From Apostichopus parvimensis (Eukaryota; Echinodermata; Holothuroidea; Aspidochirotida; Stichopodidae): DNA of 43,348 bases. Numbering within the stretch: position 1 is the stretch's first letter; every line of letters starts with the position of its first letter. Made by a program: the position numbers and the translations under genes. The DNA lies in assembly GCA_000934455.1 (NCBI GenBank), contig KN882375.1, positions 254,099-297,446 of the forward strand. Direction: 5' to 3'. Shown here one piece after another: positions 12,262 to 23,475 of the stretch. The notes under the pieces are model-generated. The model saw nothing but the letters and a program-made list of their open reading frames with translations. It did not search any database and was not told the origin of the DNA.

Positions 12262-12334
12262 GTCGTCGGCGCCCTTAATCAGATTCATTTTTGCCGTCAT
12301 GCCCTTCCCATTTGCCGTCATGCCCTTCACAATT
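12262..12334. repeat. Array of the 22-bp TTTGCCGTCATGCCCTT unit, copy 2
   Basis: Two near-identical units, TTTGCCGTCATGCCCTTCCC and TTTGCCGTCATGCCCTTCAC, follow a degenerate one (GTCGTCGGCGCCCTT). Same unit and orientation as the array at 10550-10633. Confidence 0.75.
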
Positions 12335-13057
12335 GGAAACTACCATTGACATTTTTGCAAGGCCATTTTGAGGCTCATGTTTAGCCCTGGACTAATTTGA
12401 TAGTGAAAGAGATATTTGCTTACACTAACGTGGTATTTGTATACAAGAAAATAAAATTGTCCTATTATTAATTGAGAAGGCGATTTCATAGGCATGCAAA
12501 CGGGGGAGTGGGGTGTCACACACTTTAACGTATAAGTTTCTTGAAACTTCTTATAAATTTGAACAGTGTTATTGTTCAATGTTATAAAATTTCGTGTATG
12601 TCAATCTTAGTAACACGATGCTAGATTATACATACCTTCCCCTCCATAATGTACAAGTAGAAATATTGAGGTCTTAATACTGATGGGAAAAAAACAAACC
12701 TAAGAAAGTGGCTGCAAATAAGACATATACACCTTAGTTGATACAACTGACATACACTTACGACATTGATCACTTGATTATGACATGATTTGTCTAGTCT
12801 TGTAGCTCCGTCTTTTCCTTTTTACTCAATAAAATAAATACAAATACTTTTAAGTTTTATTTTCTATTGTCATAGTGGATTTCATGATCTTTGATGACGT
12901 CACTGATGTTGAGTGTTCTCTGATCAGTTCATCGTCTCATGGATTATTACATCTTGATCTGAGCATCGAATACTCGACTATCATGATTTGGTTTCTTAAC
13001 ATAGTCAAATGTTCGTTCCTATTTGAGTTGCTTCACATGTGTTATTTAGGATAATAT
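12335..13057. other. Intron-like stretch, no gene seen
   Basis: AT-rich sequence with one TGACGTCA at 12895 and polyadenylation-like AATAAA motifs near 12828 that have no obvious transcript. Confidence 0.4.
12895..12902. promoter_or_regulatory. TGACGTCA palindrome (CRE/ATF-type)
   Basis: Exact CREB/ATF-type consensus in an otherwise featureless AT-rich stretch. Function inferred from the motif only. Confidence 0.35.
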
Positions 13058-13225
13058 GGCAATTGATCTGTTATATTAATGACATGATAACAAGTCTAAA
13101 CTGATTGGTTAGATAACTAAGATGACAATCATAGTAAACTGATCGGTTATCTTACTGAGATATACGGATTGTAAACTGATCAGCTATATTACAGAGATTA
13201 TAATGAAAGTAAACTGATAAGATCA
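13058..13225. repeat. 38-bp degenerate minisatellite, about 4 copies
   Basis: Units begin with TAAACTGAT at 13097, 13135, 13172 and 13210 (37-38 bp apart). A more diverged unit starts near 13058. The array ends about 160 bp before the candidate exon at 13387. Confidence 0.7.
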
Positions 13226-13386
13226 AATTTAAGGAATCAACTAGATTGATTACTCAGCTGATGTGAAGTTATTATCAAGAGACAATATAAATCCGGTTAT
13301 CATAATGTTTACAATTTAATTCTAGACCAATACAAATTAAGTTTGCACTGATGATTTACATAACTCTTTTCATTTTATCCATACAG

Positions 13387-13445
13387 TTTGGGATTTTGGA
13401 TATGTTTCTCCTAGTCGTCTGAATTTGCAGACCGGTCAATGGCAG
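13387..13445 (+). CDS. Candidate internal exon 3 of the split gene
   Basis: The acceptor TTTTATCCATACAG ends at 13386 and the donor GGCAG|GTAAGAG starts at 13446, both close to consensus. Only one of three frames is open. It takes two bases to complete a codon and then encodes WDFGYVSPSRLNLQTGQWQ, ending on a codon boundary. The composition is visibly more GC-rich than the flanking introns. The incoming phase fits the exon at 8864 and the outgoing phase fits the exon at 19785, about 6.3 kb away. The tryptophan-, glycine- and proline-rich sequence reads like folded protein, but I do not recognise the family. Splice-site quality and the unique frame make it one of the better exons. Confidence 0.45.
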
Positions 13446-13606
13446 GTAAGAGATAATTCACCTATACGGCAGCTACTGCTAATAATACAAGTCCGACCTC
13501 TGTTATTTCATTTACATTCATTATTAATACCGTCGGTTAAATGTACTTAATTACTCAGTAGTATAGGGGATGTAGTCTGTATAAAATCTAAAATGTTTAA
13601 TACAAC

Positions 13607-13762
13607 ATGACTTTCAGATCTCTTGCTTCTACTGCAGAACTTCGGTCTAATTTACTTCCTTCTGACCCTGAATGTAGCCATATGTTGCTCTCATTACTCA
13701 AACAACTATTTTATAATTCAAACAATTCTCAAGTACATATTAATAAAAATGAATTATATTGA
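13607..13762 (+). CDS. Small open frame, 51 codons, uncertain
   Basis: The ATG at 13607 has A at -3 and opens a 51-codon frame to a TGA at 13760. The first half reads MTFRSLASTAELRSNLLPSD and the next part (ECSHMLLSLLKQLF) looks helical. Two possible splice acceptors with pyrimidine tracts lie inside (AG at 13618 and 13639), so it could instead be an alternative 3' exon. Neither acceptor links in this frame to the exon at 13387. Product unknown; chance occurrence is quite possible at this length. Confidence 0.18.
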   Translation: MTFRSLASTAELRSNLLPSDPECSHMLLSLLKQLFYNSNNSQVHINKNELY

Positions 13763-14126
13763 GTTAGATTGAAGTATAAGGAACAAAATCAATCTAATCG
13801 TGTGTTTAGCTCCACTCTTCCATAACGTCACATTAAAACTGTTATATTTTTGATGATTTATAATTTTTGTTCAAACTCTTAAAGTCATTTCATGACAGCT
13901 GCACTGCTTGCACAGATACAGTCTAAGTGTCAGGGATATTTGTGTGTTAAAAAAAGTACATTAATCTTTCCTGGTGTTACTTTTGTGGACTGAAGTAACA
14001 TTATGTTTTCTACTCTTTCCGTTAACGGTCAAGTTAGCTACCAGCAGACTGTAACAAAAACAGCACAAAATACAGAACTTGAAAAAATCAATTATTGCTA
14101 CTCTTTCTTCTAAGTTCAATCTAACT

Positions 14127-14330
14127 CAATTATGAACTCGGTTATCTCTAAAAGTGTCAAGGGGTTTGAATGATAACTATAGTTATCAGCTATTATCCAG
14201 ATTAGTATAAACATGACTGACGTACAACTGAATTAAATTTTGCTCATAATATAACACTGTTCTTTCTAATAGCTTCAAGGGATTTGAAGGATACTTATTG
14301 TTTAAACATTTATTTATCAAGGTAAATGCT
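14127..14330. repeat. Dispersed repeat, two adjacent copies
   Basis: GTCAAGGGGTTTGAATGATA (14157) and TTCAAGGGATTTGAAGGATA (14274) mark two copies about 117 bp apart, with TTGCTCATAATATAACA before the second. A third copy lies at 16043-16160 with TTGCTAATAATTTAACA and TTCAGGGGATTTGAATAATC. Family unknown. Confidence 0.55.
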
Positions 14331-16042
14331 TTTGCAACGGTTCCAGGTACACTACTGTACATATGACATTAACAACATGGAGTTTCTAGGTCAGAAATGA
14401 GGATGACCTGGTGACCTATGCGAAGCAGGGCGATTCAACCTTGGTTTCCTTTGTATGGTTTTAATATCATATCAGAAACTAGTTTTCATTGCCTATCAAA
14501 TATGTGTGGAGTGTATAGATAAACGAAATTGCTTGTGAACATCAGATTCACCGTTTCTAGAGTCTTTATGCTGGACATTTTTGGCGATTGATAAAAATGA
14601 AGGAAGAGTTGATGCGTTTATTGATATAATGAAAACAAAATGAAGACTATTTCGAAATTCGTATATTTCTTATATTGGTTATTTAGAATAAACTTTAGAA
14701 GATCGTGCAAGCATTTTTTAGTGGCACCAGATTCACTCTGTGGAGTAAATCATTACCGATGATTGGGTGGAGCTGTGATTAAATCACTTTCTACGCACAT
14801 TTACACAACAAGACCATAATACCAGTCAGTGTGTGGGAGGTGGGGGGCCAGGCAATTATCCTTCTGCAGTTCTGTTATATATAAAACATGGTGACCAAAG
14901 AACTAGACACGTATTTTGTGACGCTTTATACAACACAATATTAAAAAAATCCCGCACATGAATCTGAATTTTTTTAAGATTCTGCGTCACGGATATAAAA
15001 GTTCTAAGCCTTTGCCGTATATTGTTTTGTGCATTTTGTTAATATCATTTTAGATGTGCAGTAAACTTTCCTTTGGAAAAGCTGGATGATCCGTTTAAAG
15101 CAATGGTTGGATGACAAGACTAACTTAATGAATGTAGCATTAACATATCTGGCTTCGCTTACAGTATCAACTTAATCGCCATCAAATAGAACTCAAAAGT
15201 TAAACTTGGATAGATGCTTCAACTCATTAGAAATGTGTTGCTTTTTAACCAGCATCGGAACTTAAATTAGACCTATTACAAATTTCATAACATATGTACA
15301 TACTAGCTCCACTTTCTTTTACATGTAATACTTGGGGCTGAAGTTGTTTCTATTCTCATCGCCTGCTGGGGCTACTTAAAAGCGCACAAATACCATGTAC
15401 ACGTTCTTCCGTAAGAAATATCTAACTCGAATCTATTAAAAAGTTGCATATATTGTTCATTCACTTCCGTTATTACCAGTATAAGTATTAAATATTTATA
15501 AACAGGAGAACCAAAGACTAAGAAATATACAAATATGTACATCAATACGAACATAAAGATAAGAAAGGAAAAGGTTAATAAATACTTGAAAACTTATGTT
15601 ACTAAAAGTAATTTCAAAAAGGGTTCAAGTGATTCTGTTTGAATAAACTTTAAAGCAATGCAAATAAAATAAATTCTGAATGACTTTATTCCATTTTGTT
15701 GGCAAGATATGAGGATTATGTATTCTTCTGTTGGATTTAACTATAATATCCTTAATAGTAGGCTACAGTGGGTGCTCCATACGAATAGTTCATGTCTTCT
15801 CAAAACAACAGGAACTGTCCAATGAAAACGCTTAAAGGAATAATTAGTTAACAAAATAACTGTAAATATTGCAGATAACAATTTTGAGAACTATTAATCT
15901 GATTTTATCTTTTTGATACACCGTTTTTGATGATCGAATTATCCCTCGCGATCAAAATGGTACAAGCAATGCTTTAACTGAAACATCACATTTGATTTTT
16001 AATCTTTAACTAGAATTTTCAATTGTGGTGATATCCATTTGA
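14331..16042. other. Candidate intron 3, middle part; no gene seen
   Basis: AT-rich throughout with no open segment having good splice bounds and no strong repeat. Confidence 0.4.
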
Positions 16043-16160
16043 ATTAAATCTTGCTAATAATTTAACATTGTACCTTGAAAAGCTTCAGGGGATTTGAATA
16101 ATCACTTGCTTAAATTATCGTTTATCCATATTAGTGTATACGTGACTGACATAAGTGTGT
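16043..16160. repeat. Third copy of the 14.1-kb dispersed repeat
   Basis: Shares the ordered blocks TTGCTAATAATTTAACA, GGGGATTTGAATAATC, TTTATCCATATTAGTGTATA and GTGACTGACATAAG with the copies at 14127-14330. Confidence 0.5.
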
Positions 16161-18018
16161 GAGTCTAAGCAGGCTTAGATATAATGAAAGGACAGATCTT
16201 CATTTAAGGTGAAACAATGAATCTGGTTTATTCTTCAGCTGTTCTTCAGCGTGGTAATGCTGGTCATGATTTTGGTCATTTGCACATATGAAAGAAAGAG
16301 GCGCTGTTTTTATTACTCCATTTCAAGGGTTCCGATCAATTTTTTTTGATTGTGGGGTGGGGTGGTGTGGGGGACGGTTATTGTATTAGTGTTAAATGGG
16401 AATACATTATAAAATAGAAAGAAACACTGTAGTAGTATGTGTAGCTCTACTAACCCTCTTCGCTTTTCTGTTGTACGAATACCATAGCAACCGAAACGTG
16501 TGCAATCACTAGACAAAATATGACTATGCAGTATTTTCGTATATTGAGGTTATTTTTATCAATGTGATGCACTTTAAAATGTTAGGAGAAATAACCTTAA
16601 AAAGGATGTATTAAGTCGAAGTTCAACTTAAGGGTCACATTTTAGGTTTTCATTGAGGTTTCAAGAAACCTTTGGGTAACACTGTCTGTACTCACAGCAC
16701 TATTAATAGAGGGCAGTATTATAATAAATATTCAAAAAGGCAAAATACTGAAGCTGTCTGAACTAAAAAAAAGGGTTTCAAAATATTTGTGTTACTTCCC
16801 GCATGTTTTGAATAGAGACCAATATACATGCATTAGAGATTCTCGAAGTATTCAGGGCCGGGTGGGGTGTGGAGGGGTTTTACTGACTACGTTATAGTCG
16901 GTAACTGGTAATGCATTTTATTGTTAATTGATCATCGGCTATTGTCATATGTATTATATATTGATAATTATGTGATTATATAATAAGTTAGAAGATAATA
17001 TATTCCAACATTCGGGCCTTCCACACTCATCATTCCAAATTGTTATTGTCGCAGATGTTTTGGAGATCTGAGTGCGCCAAATAATACAGAAACAAAGACA
17101 AAATCTTAATTTTTGGTGTACCCACGTTTATTACAAACGTAGAAATTTAAAAAATACACCAGTATGTAAACAGAAATATATATATTTTTACTAAAATGAC
17201 ATATATGAGATAAAAGTATGTTAATAATTCAAGAGTATCGGTATGATAAATCAAAACCTAGCATAACGTTTTAACATTTACTACAAACATAACGTGTATC
17301 ACATTGAGACAAAATAATTGACATAACCTCGACATTGCTTAACGTCTCAAACATAACATTACATATTACTAAAACATTTGTGTTATTCTTCTGCAAAGAA
17401 AATAAGCTGTAGGTCTTTTAGAAAAGGAATAATGAAAATCAATGAGATTAACAAATATCTTAATCAAATTGTCTTCACTTAAAGAGATGTACTTAGCATA
17501 TTACGCTTTTTACGTCACCATCTCGATGTACATTAAGTTTGACCGTTGACACATTATAACACCCTCATTATGGCTAGATATTCAAAACTTATATGCATAA
17601 ATAACTTTCGGGATTTAAAATCATGTAATTATTGGGCTCATAATAAGACCTCAACAGTACGGGATAATGCCAGGATTATCTCCCGGTTCCGCAACGTGCA
17701 TTAATGCGTTGCCAAATTAACGTCCTTGAATATACGACCATTATGCCAAAACACCACACATTCTAAATTGGGACCATGAAGTAACCCCTGGATGAAACGC
17801 TTTACTATCTGAACACGAGGTAATACTTTACAAAACCGTTATTTGGATAGACCAAATACCCCCTTCTGTGTTGAGGGAACACAGAGTAATATGACTTTAC
17901 TATGTAAATATATCAAATGTATTGGCCACTCCCCTAATTTGCATCTCAGGTTATATATTGACCTTTAGAGCTGATGTTTTCTCAATCAGAGGTAGTATTA
18001 CGAAATCAATACACTCAC
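16161..18018. other. Intron-like stretch, no gene seen
   Basis: AT-rich with one short G-rich patch at 16857-16878. No feature supported. Confidence 0.4.
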
Positions 18019-18058
18019 CTCTGTTCTTGCATTCTTGATATATTCGTCTTGTGTTACA
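18019..18058 (-). CDS. Possible 40-nt minus-strand exon (weak)
   Basis: On the minus strand the acceptor TGACCTGTAG precedes 40 nt that end at ACAGAG|GTGAGTGT, a consensus donor. One frame encodes VTQDEYIKNARTE after one completing base and exits on a codon boundary. A second frame (CNTRRIYQECKNR) is also open. The first looks protein-like, but no neighbouring minus-strand exon in matching phase was found. It would lie antisense inside an intron of the plus-strand gene model. Treat as a candidate only. Confidence 0.22.
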
Positions 18059-19470
18059 CTACAGGTCAGCATTAAGTTGGTAATCATAATAGTATTAGTA
18101 CTAGCAGTAAAGAGTCCTGCAATAAGAAATAGTAAGCTGAAAAGTAAGCTGTCCTCCAATACGAAAAGGTAATAATAACACTGCAGACCAATCTCAGTTC
18201 TGATCGGTGGCGTTAGAATATTTACGCCAATCCGTAGTTGAAAGTTCCGATCAGTAGTGTCGAATAAACTGTCAGTAGTAGTAGTAGTACTGTGTTGGTA
18301 TTGGTAGAACGCCTAGGCTTATTAACTTACAAACAGCTGCTGTGCTAGTCTACATTAATATAATCAACTGAATAACCCGCGAAGCTGCATGGACCGAAGG
18401 TGAAAGATTAAACAACCGAGTATACTAAAAGAGCTCGCAGAGCAGTAGTCAACGCAAGCGGGGCAATGCCCGAACAAATCAAGATAATAGCGCCGAAGTT
18501 CTACGTGGTACAAATGTACTAGAATAGCTAAATGACTTAAACAGTGAATGTAAGCTGCGAGTATAGTTTCACACGTTGCGGAGGTCTCAAGACAAGTCCT
18601 TCTAAAGTAAGTTAGAGTCCATGAAACTATTTAGCTAACTGGCAACCCGTTACAAAGAAACTTGCAGACTTTTGTTGCAATTGAATATAGCTTGCTACAA
18701 ACCTCCCAGTTGAGGTCGCAACCGCCCAGGGTAACTAAAAATAGGGAAACGATACAACTTCAAAATGCATCTGTTTAAGTTTGTCTAGTGATATGCAAAC
18801 TACATATCATAGTTTTGTGTAGTGTATAATGTGTAGTATTTCAACAAACTCATTTAAATTTAAGGCTATGTATTGGGAAAATAACGTACGTATTTTTTAT
18901 TGAAGAAATAATTGCAATGCGTACTGTGTTTATACTGCAATGTTTCAATTGACTATAGGATCAAAACTAGGATAGAAATATTTATTCATAACATAATTTT
19001 CTACAAATTTCAAATACAAATACGCACGTGACACGGCAAATTTAGAAGAAATACACTATTTAAGGGGATAATACAATTTTATGATATTTCATGAAATTTG
19101 TCAACAATAATATATCTACACTTGTTTACTTTAAATATCGTTTTCTTTCCTTGTTACTCCATTTTGAGATTTAATTTATTCACCTGCATCTCCCAAACTT
19201 TCATGGATATCGTTAAGGGTTAGCTAAACGATATCAACATATCATGTAAGATGGAGTTAGGCGGTGGGGAAAGGAGGTATGGGCGGGAGTAACCAATTTA
19301 CTGCTTCATGGGATATTTGAAAAGTTTACATTGTTTGTACAATCCATCGATTCAACCACGAGGATTGTATAAATAAGTATATCTTTGAATACTGCCCTCT
19401 TTACCCTTCTCGTCATCTTCTCTGTCGTCAATGGTATCCATCCAATCATCTCAGTGAGAAGTTCATCATT
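18059..19470. other. Intron-like stretch; slightly GC-richer at 18130-18730
   Basis: The first 600 bases have more CpG than the surroundings (for example near 18205-18245 and 18370-18500) but no open frame or motif I can name. The rest is AT-rich and featureless. Confidence 0.35.
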
Positions 19471-19471
19471 A

Positions 19472-19510
19472 TGACGTCACTCATTGTTTAATGACGTCAC
19501 TCAGTGTTAA
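19472..19510. promoter_or_regulatory. Tandem 20-bp unit carrying two TGACGTCA sites
   Basis: ATGACGTCACTCATTGTTTA is followed directly by ATGACGTCACTCAGTGTTAA and then ATGACGGG, so the CRE/ATF-type palindrome is repeated exactly at 19472 and 19492. Two binding sites 20 bp apart, about two helical turns, would sit on the same DNA face. Regulatory activity is inferred; it lies 275 bp before the exon at 19785. Confidence 0.45.
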
Positions 19511-19784
19511 ATGACGGGTTTTAAAACTAATGTTGTCTTCCCTATAAAGCTGATGTATGTATTCATGTTATTAAGTCCGTGCATCTAACAGTACATGACG
19601 AGTCCATCTCCTTTATTGACTTAAGTGTGCTCAATGCAGATGTGCGTTACCTGTCAGGAATAGGTTACTTCGATATTTGTGAAGATATATAATTATAACT
19701 TATATATTTTGGCCTTCGCCTTATTATATTTTCCTGAACACAGTTTCAACATATCATAATAATTAATATTTTTCTTCCTTTCAG

Positions 19785-19820
19785 GCCTGTGACTATGACG
19801 GTAATCTACTAGAAGAAGAG
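19785..19820 (+). CDS. Candidate 36-nt microexon 4 of the split gene
   Basis: The acceptor ATTTTTCTTCCTTTCAG ends at 19784 and the donor GAAGAG|GTAAGAG starts at 19821, both near-ideal. The 36 nt are open in only one frame, phase 0 in and phase 0 out, giving ACDYDGNLLEEE. Because the length is a multiple of three it could be an optional cassette without disturbing the rest of the frame. The acidic DYDGxLxxxE pattern resembles the second half of a calcium-binding EF-hand loop (DxDGxIxxxE), but the Asp expected at loop position 1 is Ala, and no helix-loop-helix can be shown. The phase matches the exit of the 13387 exon and the entry of the 20806 exon. Confidence 0.45.
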
Positions 19821-20805
19821 GTAAGAGAGACACAGATTCATGTTCCTGTTAATTAGTAACGGTAATTTAGTAACAGGCAAGGAGGTGTTAATTACTGCGG
19901 AACAAAGAAATAAGACAAAAGAGTATGATACCTTGTTTCTCATCAGGGAGGAAAGATTGATAACCGACGTGAAAAGAACAGGGAACAGACAAACCAGTAA
20001 CAAGTTATATCTTGTGATGATTATATCACTGTTCTCAATGTCAAGTTAAGAACTGATAGATATTTAAATACTACAATGTTTAGTCAGATGTAATGGAGCG
20101 TTACAAGCCAACACACTCACTCACACAAAATTGGAATATTTCTTTTAAAATATCAGCCTTCAACCCCCCTCCCCCTCCCCTTCCACTTCCCCTCTCAACA
20201 AAATGTTTAATAAGTATTTGATTTCCGTTGGGTTATAGCATCATTATTATTAATTGTGATACGAGAGCGTCCACTGTGGCATAAGTTGACTAACTCGGAG
20301 TAGAAACCATTCACAGCGTAATGTGAGCATACCAAGCCGTTGTTATAAGGAAACTATAGAAAAAAGTAAATGTTTTAGTATCTGAGGGATTGATTTCGAG
20401 CAAAACCTGATACTGTTTGTATTTAACCGTGCAATCGATTACCGATACCAAACCAATATAAAACTTGTCAAATTGAGAAATAGGATATCATTCTATTCGA
20501 TTTTCTAATAAATAAAATTTCATTTTTAAAACATTCAGTGTAAACATTAATCTCAAACACTTTGCCTAAAATATTTACAACACAGACGGCGCATGTTACA
20601 CAAAATCAGAATGTTGTAGTTTCTTTTTCATCGTATGTAGTGACACGTGACTAGTCCAGCTAACAAACAATATTCTTAGAGTTAGTATGTATTAGTATCA
20701 ACTTATGTCTTCTTTTTACTAGAATTAACACAAGAGTTGTTTTCAAGGATTGTTTCATCTAATTTACTGAGGCCCTTTTGAATTTTAGTTAGCTTACACG
20801 TACAG

Positions 20806-20876
20806 CTAGGATTGTTTAGACGTAGTGGTAATAACTATAACTGCATGGGTTTGTATAGTCACCGTGCAGAAGACGG
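20806..20876 (+). CDS. Candidate internal exon 5 of the split gene
   Basis: The donor GACGG|GTGAGTT at 20877 is strong. Upstream, CCCTTTTGAATTTTAG (AG at 20788) and a later CACGTACAG (AG at 20805) are both possible acceptors. The second gives the phase-0 entry required by the preceding microexon; the first would need a one-base incoming phase. Only one frame is open, reading LGLFRRSGNNYNCMGLYSH then RAED, and it leaves two bases over. Those two bases plus the first base of the 21988 exon complete a glycine codon. The acceptor ambiguity is the main weakness. Confidence 0.35.
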
Positions 20877-21022
20877 GTGAGTTGACGTGATGAAGTATTT
20901 CTGGCGAAAGGCAGAAAACTACCGGCTTGTATAGTTCCATCGTTTGAAGGCCGAGGAGGGAGGATAAATTATTTCAATCTAAAATATGTTATCCAAAGTT
21001 AAATTGAGATGTATATCCTCAC

Positions 21023-21053
21023 CCCAAAGTGACGTATAGTAAACGTCATTAAA
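21023..21053 (-). CDS. Possible 31-nt minus-strand exon (weak)
   Basis: A minus-strand acceptor (CCATTTTTGACAG) and a donor (TTGGG|GTGAGGAT) bound 31 nt open in two frames. It is too short to carry real coding evidence and no phased neighbour was found. Recorded because the splice-site pair is good. Confidence 0.12.
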
Positions 21054-21987
21054 CTGTCAAAAATGGTTAAACGGTATATATATATCGGAAGCATGTGCCA
21101 TTAGGATTACATTGAGAACTGAAGATATGTGTAATCCTAACAAATCCAGCTTATTTTTGGTGATTACAATACTAAGAGTACATGCTCCCGATTTATCAGC
21201 ATGATTCAGCTTTCACTATGGGACAAAGCTTACAGATTTACATGGTTTTACTGTAAACTTTGTGTGAATCGGTTCAGTGTTAAACAGGTCAGAACATTTC
21301 ACTGCGTGGTACCAATGTTATAGTGCATTGGGTTAATACGGGAAAATCCCTGAACAGGTCATTTGATGGTTACCAGCAGGGAAGAGAATGGGGTGTGGAG
21401 ATAAGTGAGCTGATGCAATTGTAAAGTAATCCTGTTTTACACAGAAGTCACCTTTTATAGATTGGGGGAGGATTAGATCCTTGTGCTGTGCACACCAAAA
21501 CAAACAAAGGTAAAATGGCTATAAATCAATATTTGTTCACACATACTATTCAGTGTTGCTAGTTTTGATACATATTTTCAAAATTTCAAATATAAAATTA
21601 AACTTTCATTAGAATCCAACCTGCACAAATGTGTCCTTCCAATGCCATGATATCAAAGCGACTATAGCATTTATGACCGTGGTTTCATGGATTAAGCCTC
21701 CATGTGTATATCGCGTTCAGTATTTGTATATCCATAGGATGGACTAGTGGGGAATCCCCTGCAATAGTTGTTTAACCATACACTGGAAAACAAGGGTAAA
21801 TACATATAAAAGGAAGTGAACATGAATTTCGATGTAACCTAAAGCAATTATATCTGAGATAACACTTGTATAGCTGCATGTATGGCTGCATATGATAATA
21901 TTTACAACATTTATATATACTGCATTGTCCTTATTTCTGTGTTACCTTATACATATTCATTACTTATACTTTTCCCTCTTGTTTCAG

Positions 21988-22028
21988 GGATTTACTGGGT
22001 GGAATTAATAGTCAATGTTCAAGTAATT
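21988..22028 (+). CDS. Candidate internal exon 6 of the split gene
   Basis: A strong pyrimidine tract (TTTTCCCTCTTGTTTCAG) ends at 21987 and AATT|GTAAGTA begins at 22029. The 41-nt exon is entered with one completing base, encodes DLLGGINSQCSSN and exits with one base, which fits both the 20806 and 23116 exons. Two of its three frames are open, so the frame depends on the neighbours. If the 19785 exon were joined directly to it, the frame would end after six residues (GFTGWN, stop at 22006), so an alternative short isoform ending here is possible. An ATTAAA at 22127 could serve such a transcript. Confidence 0.42.
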
Positions 22029-23115
22029 GTAAGTAAATACAGCTGAATGCTCTGTACCTTAGTTTTAAAATAGTTTTTGTTAAAATTCATTATGTTTGTT
22101 ACTTTTGATTGTACAATACTTTAAATATTAAAAAACATTTATCATTCACGCGATTGTTTATCCCTATAGCTGTGATTTTATTTTCTTATCTGGTCACTTA
22201 TATCAACTGCTTCAATTGTCATTGATTTTATTATATTTAGTATTAACAAAGCAAAATGTATGAAAATGTGTGATAAGTTCATTCAATTAACAGAAACAAA
22301 AGTATATGTTCATTATTGCAATAATGTTGCATACACAAACTTCCTTTCCGCTGCTTAGGCGTAAGATGGCCATAACTAGAAAGAGATGTACTTTTCCTTT
22401 ATCTGCTAACATGTGTGATATCACTATAACGGATTTTATAAATGTTAGTATAATTCCACCCTTCCTTATTACATTGTTAATTTTATCGGAACAAAATGAG
22501 AGGTTATCATTAGTCTTCCCTTAATACTAACAGGGACAAAATCTCTCAGTAAACATTTGAAAGTTTTAATAAACAACTGACTATGTGCGATATGTTGAAG
22601 TGATACGATTGGACGACACACAAAAGTATTATAATACGTGGAAAGGAAGAGAGTTAAATATGAGCAAGGTCATGGCTCGTCAGCTCTTTGGCATATGTGA
22701 CCTAATTAGAGACATAAAATGTCATTATTAAATGAAGTGAGGTGAGATCAGGAAGGAGAGAAATGAAATACAGATTTATGAATTAACAGACAGAAGGGAT
22801 GTCAAGGACAGCAGGTCGCGATTCTGTTTTCTAAAACACAAACATGATAAAGAACATCATCTTGTTCCATTTCTGTTTCCTCAAAATTCATCTTGTGTAA
22901 CAAATAAATTGTTTTGCATAAAACCAATAATTAAGAGAGCAAAGTATGCTTACAGAGCAAATTAAGTCTCTCGTTCAAGTTTTCCGGAGGGGTGGGTTAG
23001 AATGGGGGTTGTCTAGGTGTTAACTCCCCATTGTTCTACTAATGAGTATTTGCTCGACCCATTTATTCTAATAACAATTTTACCAAATAAATATCATTTT
23101 ATCTTAATACTACAG
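22029..23115. other. Candidate intron 6, no other feature
   Basis: AT-rich with small random open frames (for example 22306-22524). No repeat or signal of note apart from a G-rich patch at 22985-23010. Confidence 0.4.
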
Positions 23116-23238
23116 CAATGCAAAATGCATTTTCATCTGGCGTCGCCAATCATCAGCAGCACTATGACGTCATTCACCATATTCTCAATTCGATGGAAGT
23201 CATTTCATTGTTAAAGGATCTTATGAAGATATTAGGTT
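23116..23238 (+). CDS. Candidate internal exon 7 of the split gene
   Basis: The acceptor TTTTATCTTAATACTACAG ends at 23115. The frame needed by the previous exon runs through MQNAFSSGVANHQQHYDVI and HHILNSMEVISLLKDLMKIL, the second part looking like an amphipathic helix. Two poor donors three bases apart (GTTGTA at 23236 and GTAATA at 23239) give the same outgoing phase of one base. Without splicing the frame ends at a TGA at 23319, so it could be a terminal exon instead. Caution: the sequence around 23195-23300 is a diverged copy of 23375-23470, so part of it may be repeat DNA. An exact TGACGTCA lies inside at 23165. Confidence 0.32.
23165..23172. promoter_or_regulatory. TGACGTCA palindrome (CRE/ATF-type)
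   Basis: Exact consensus lying within the candidate exon at 23116. It could be only a coincidence of coding sequence. Confidence 0.25.
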
Positions 23239-23475
23239 GTAATATGTTAATATCTCCCAAATACTACAAACATCACCAGATAGAGCTCCAGTATAATACA
23301 TATGCAACCAGTCTAGTATGATTGTGACGACATTAAATGTCAATATTCTCCAGACAATGGTATGATGACTTGTTCAACACATTCACTGTGAAAGGATATT
23401 GTAGAAGGATCAGGTTGTAAATAATACTAATAACTCACAGTAACATCTGAAAGATAACTGTTCAATTTACATTTT
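23195..23475. repeat. Diverged tandem duplication, period about 178 bp
   Basis: Ordered blocks AAAGGATCTTATGAAGATAT, AGGTTGTAA (23234) and CAGATA recur as AAAGGATATTGTAGAAGGAT, AGGTTGTAA (23412) and AAGATA. The similarity is patchy but collinear. Confidence 0.45.

Noticed and set aside
18260..18290. Short TAG trinucleotide run
   Set aside because: Only about five units, not remarkable.
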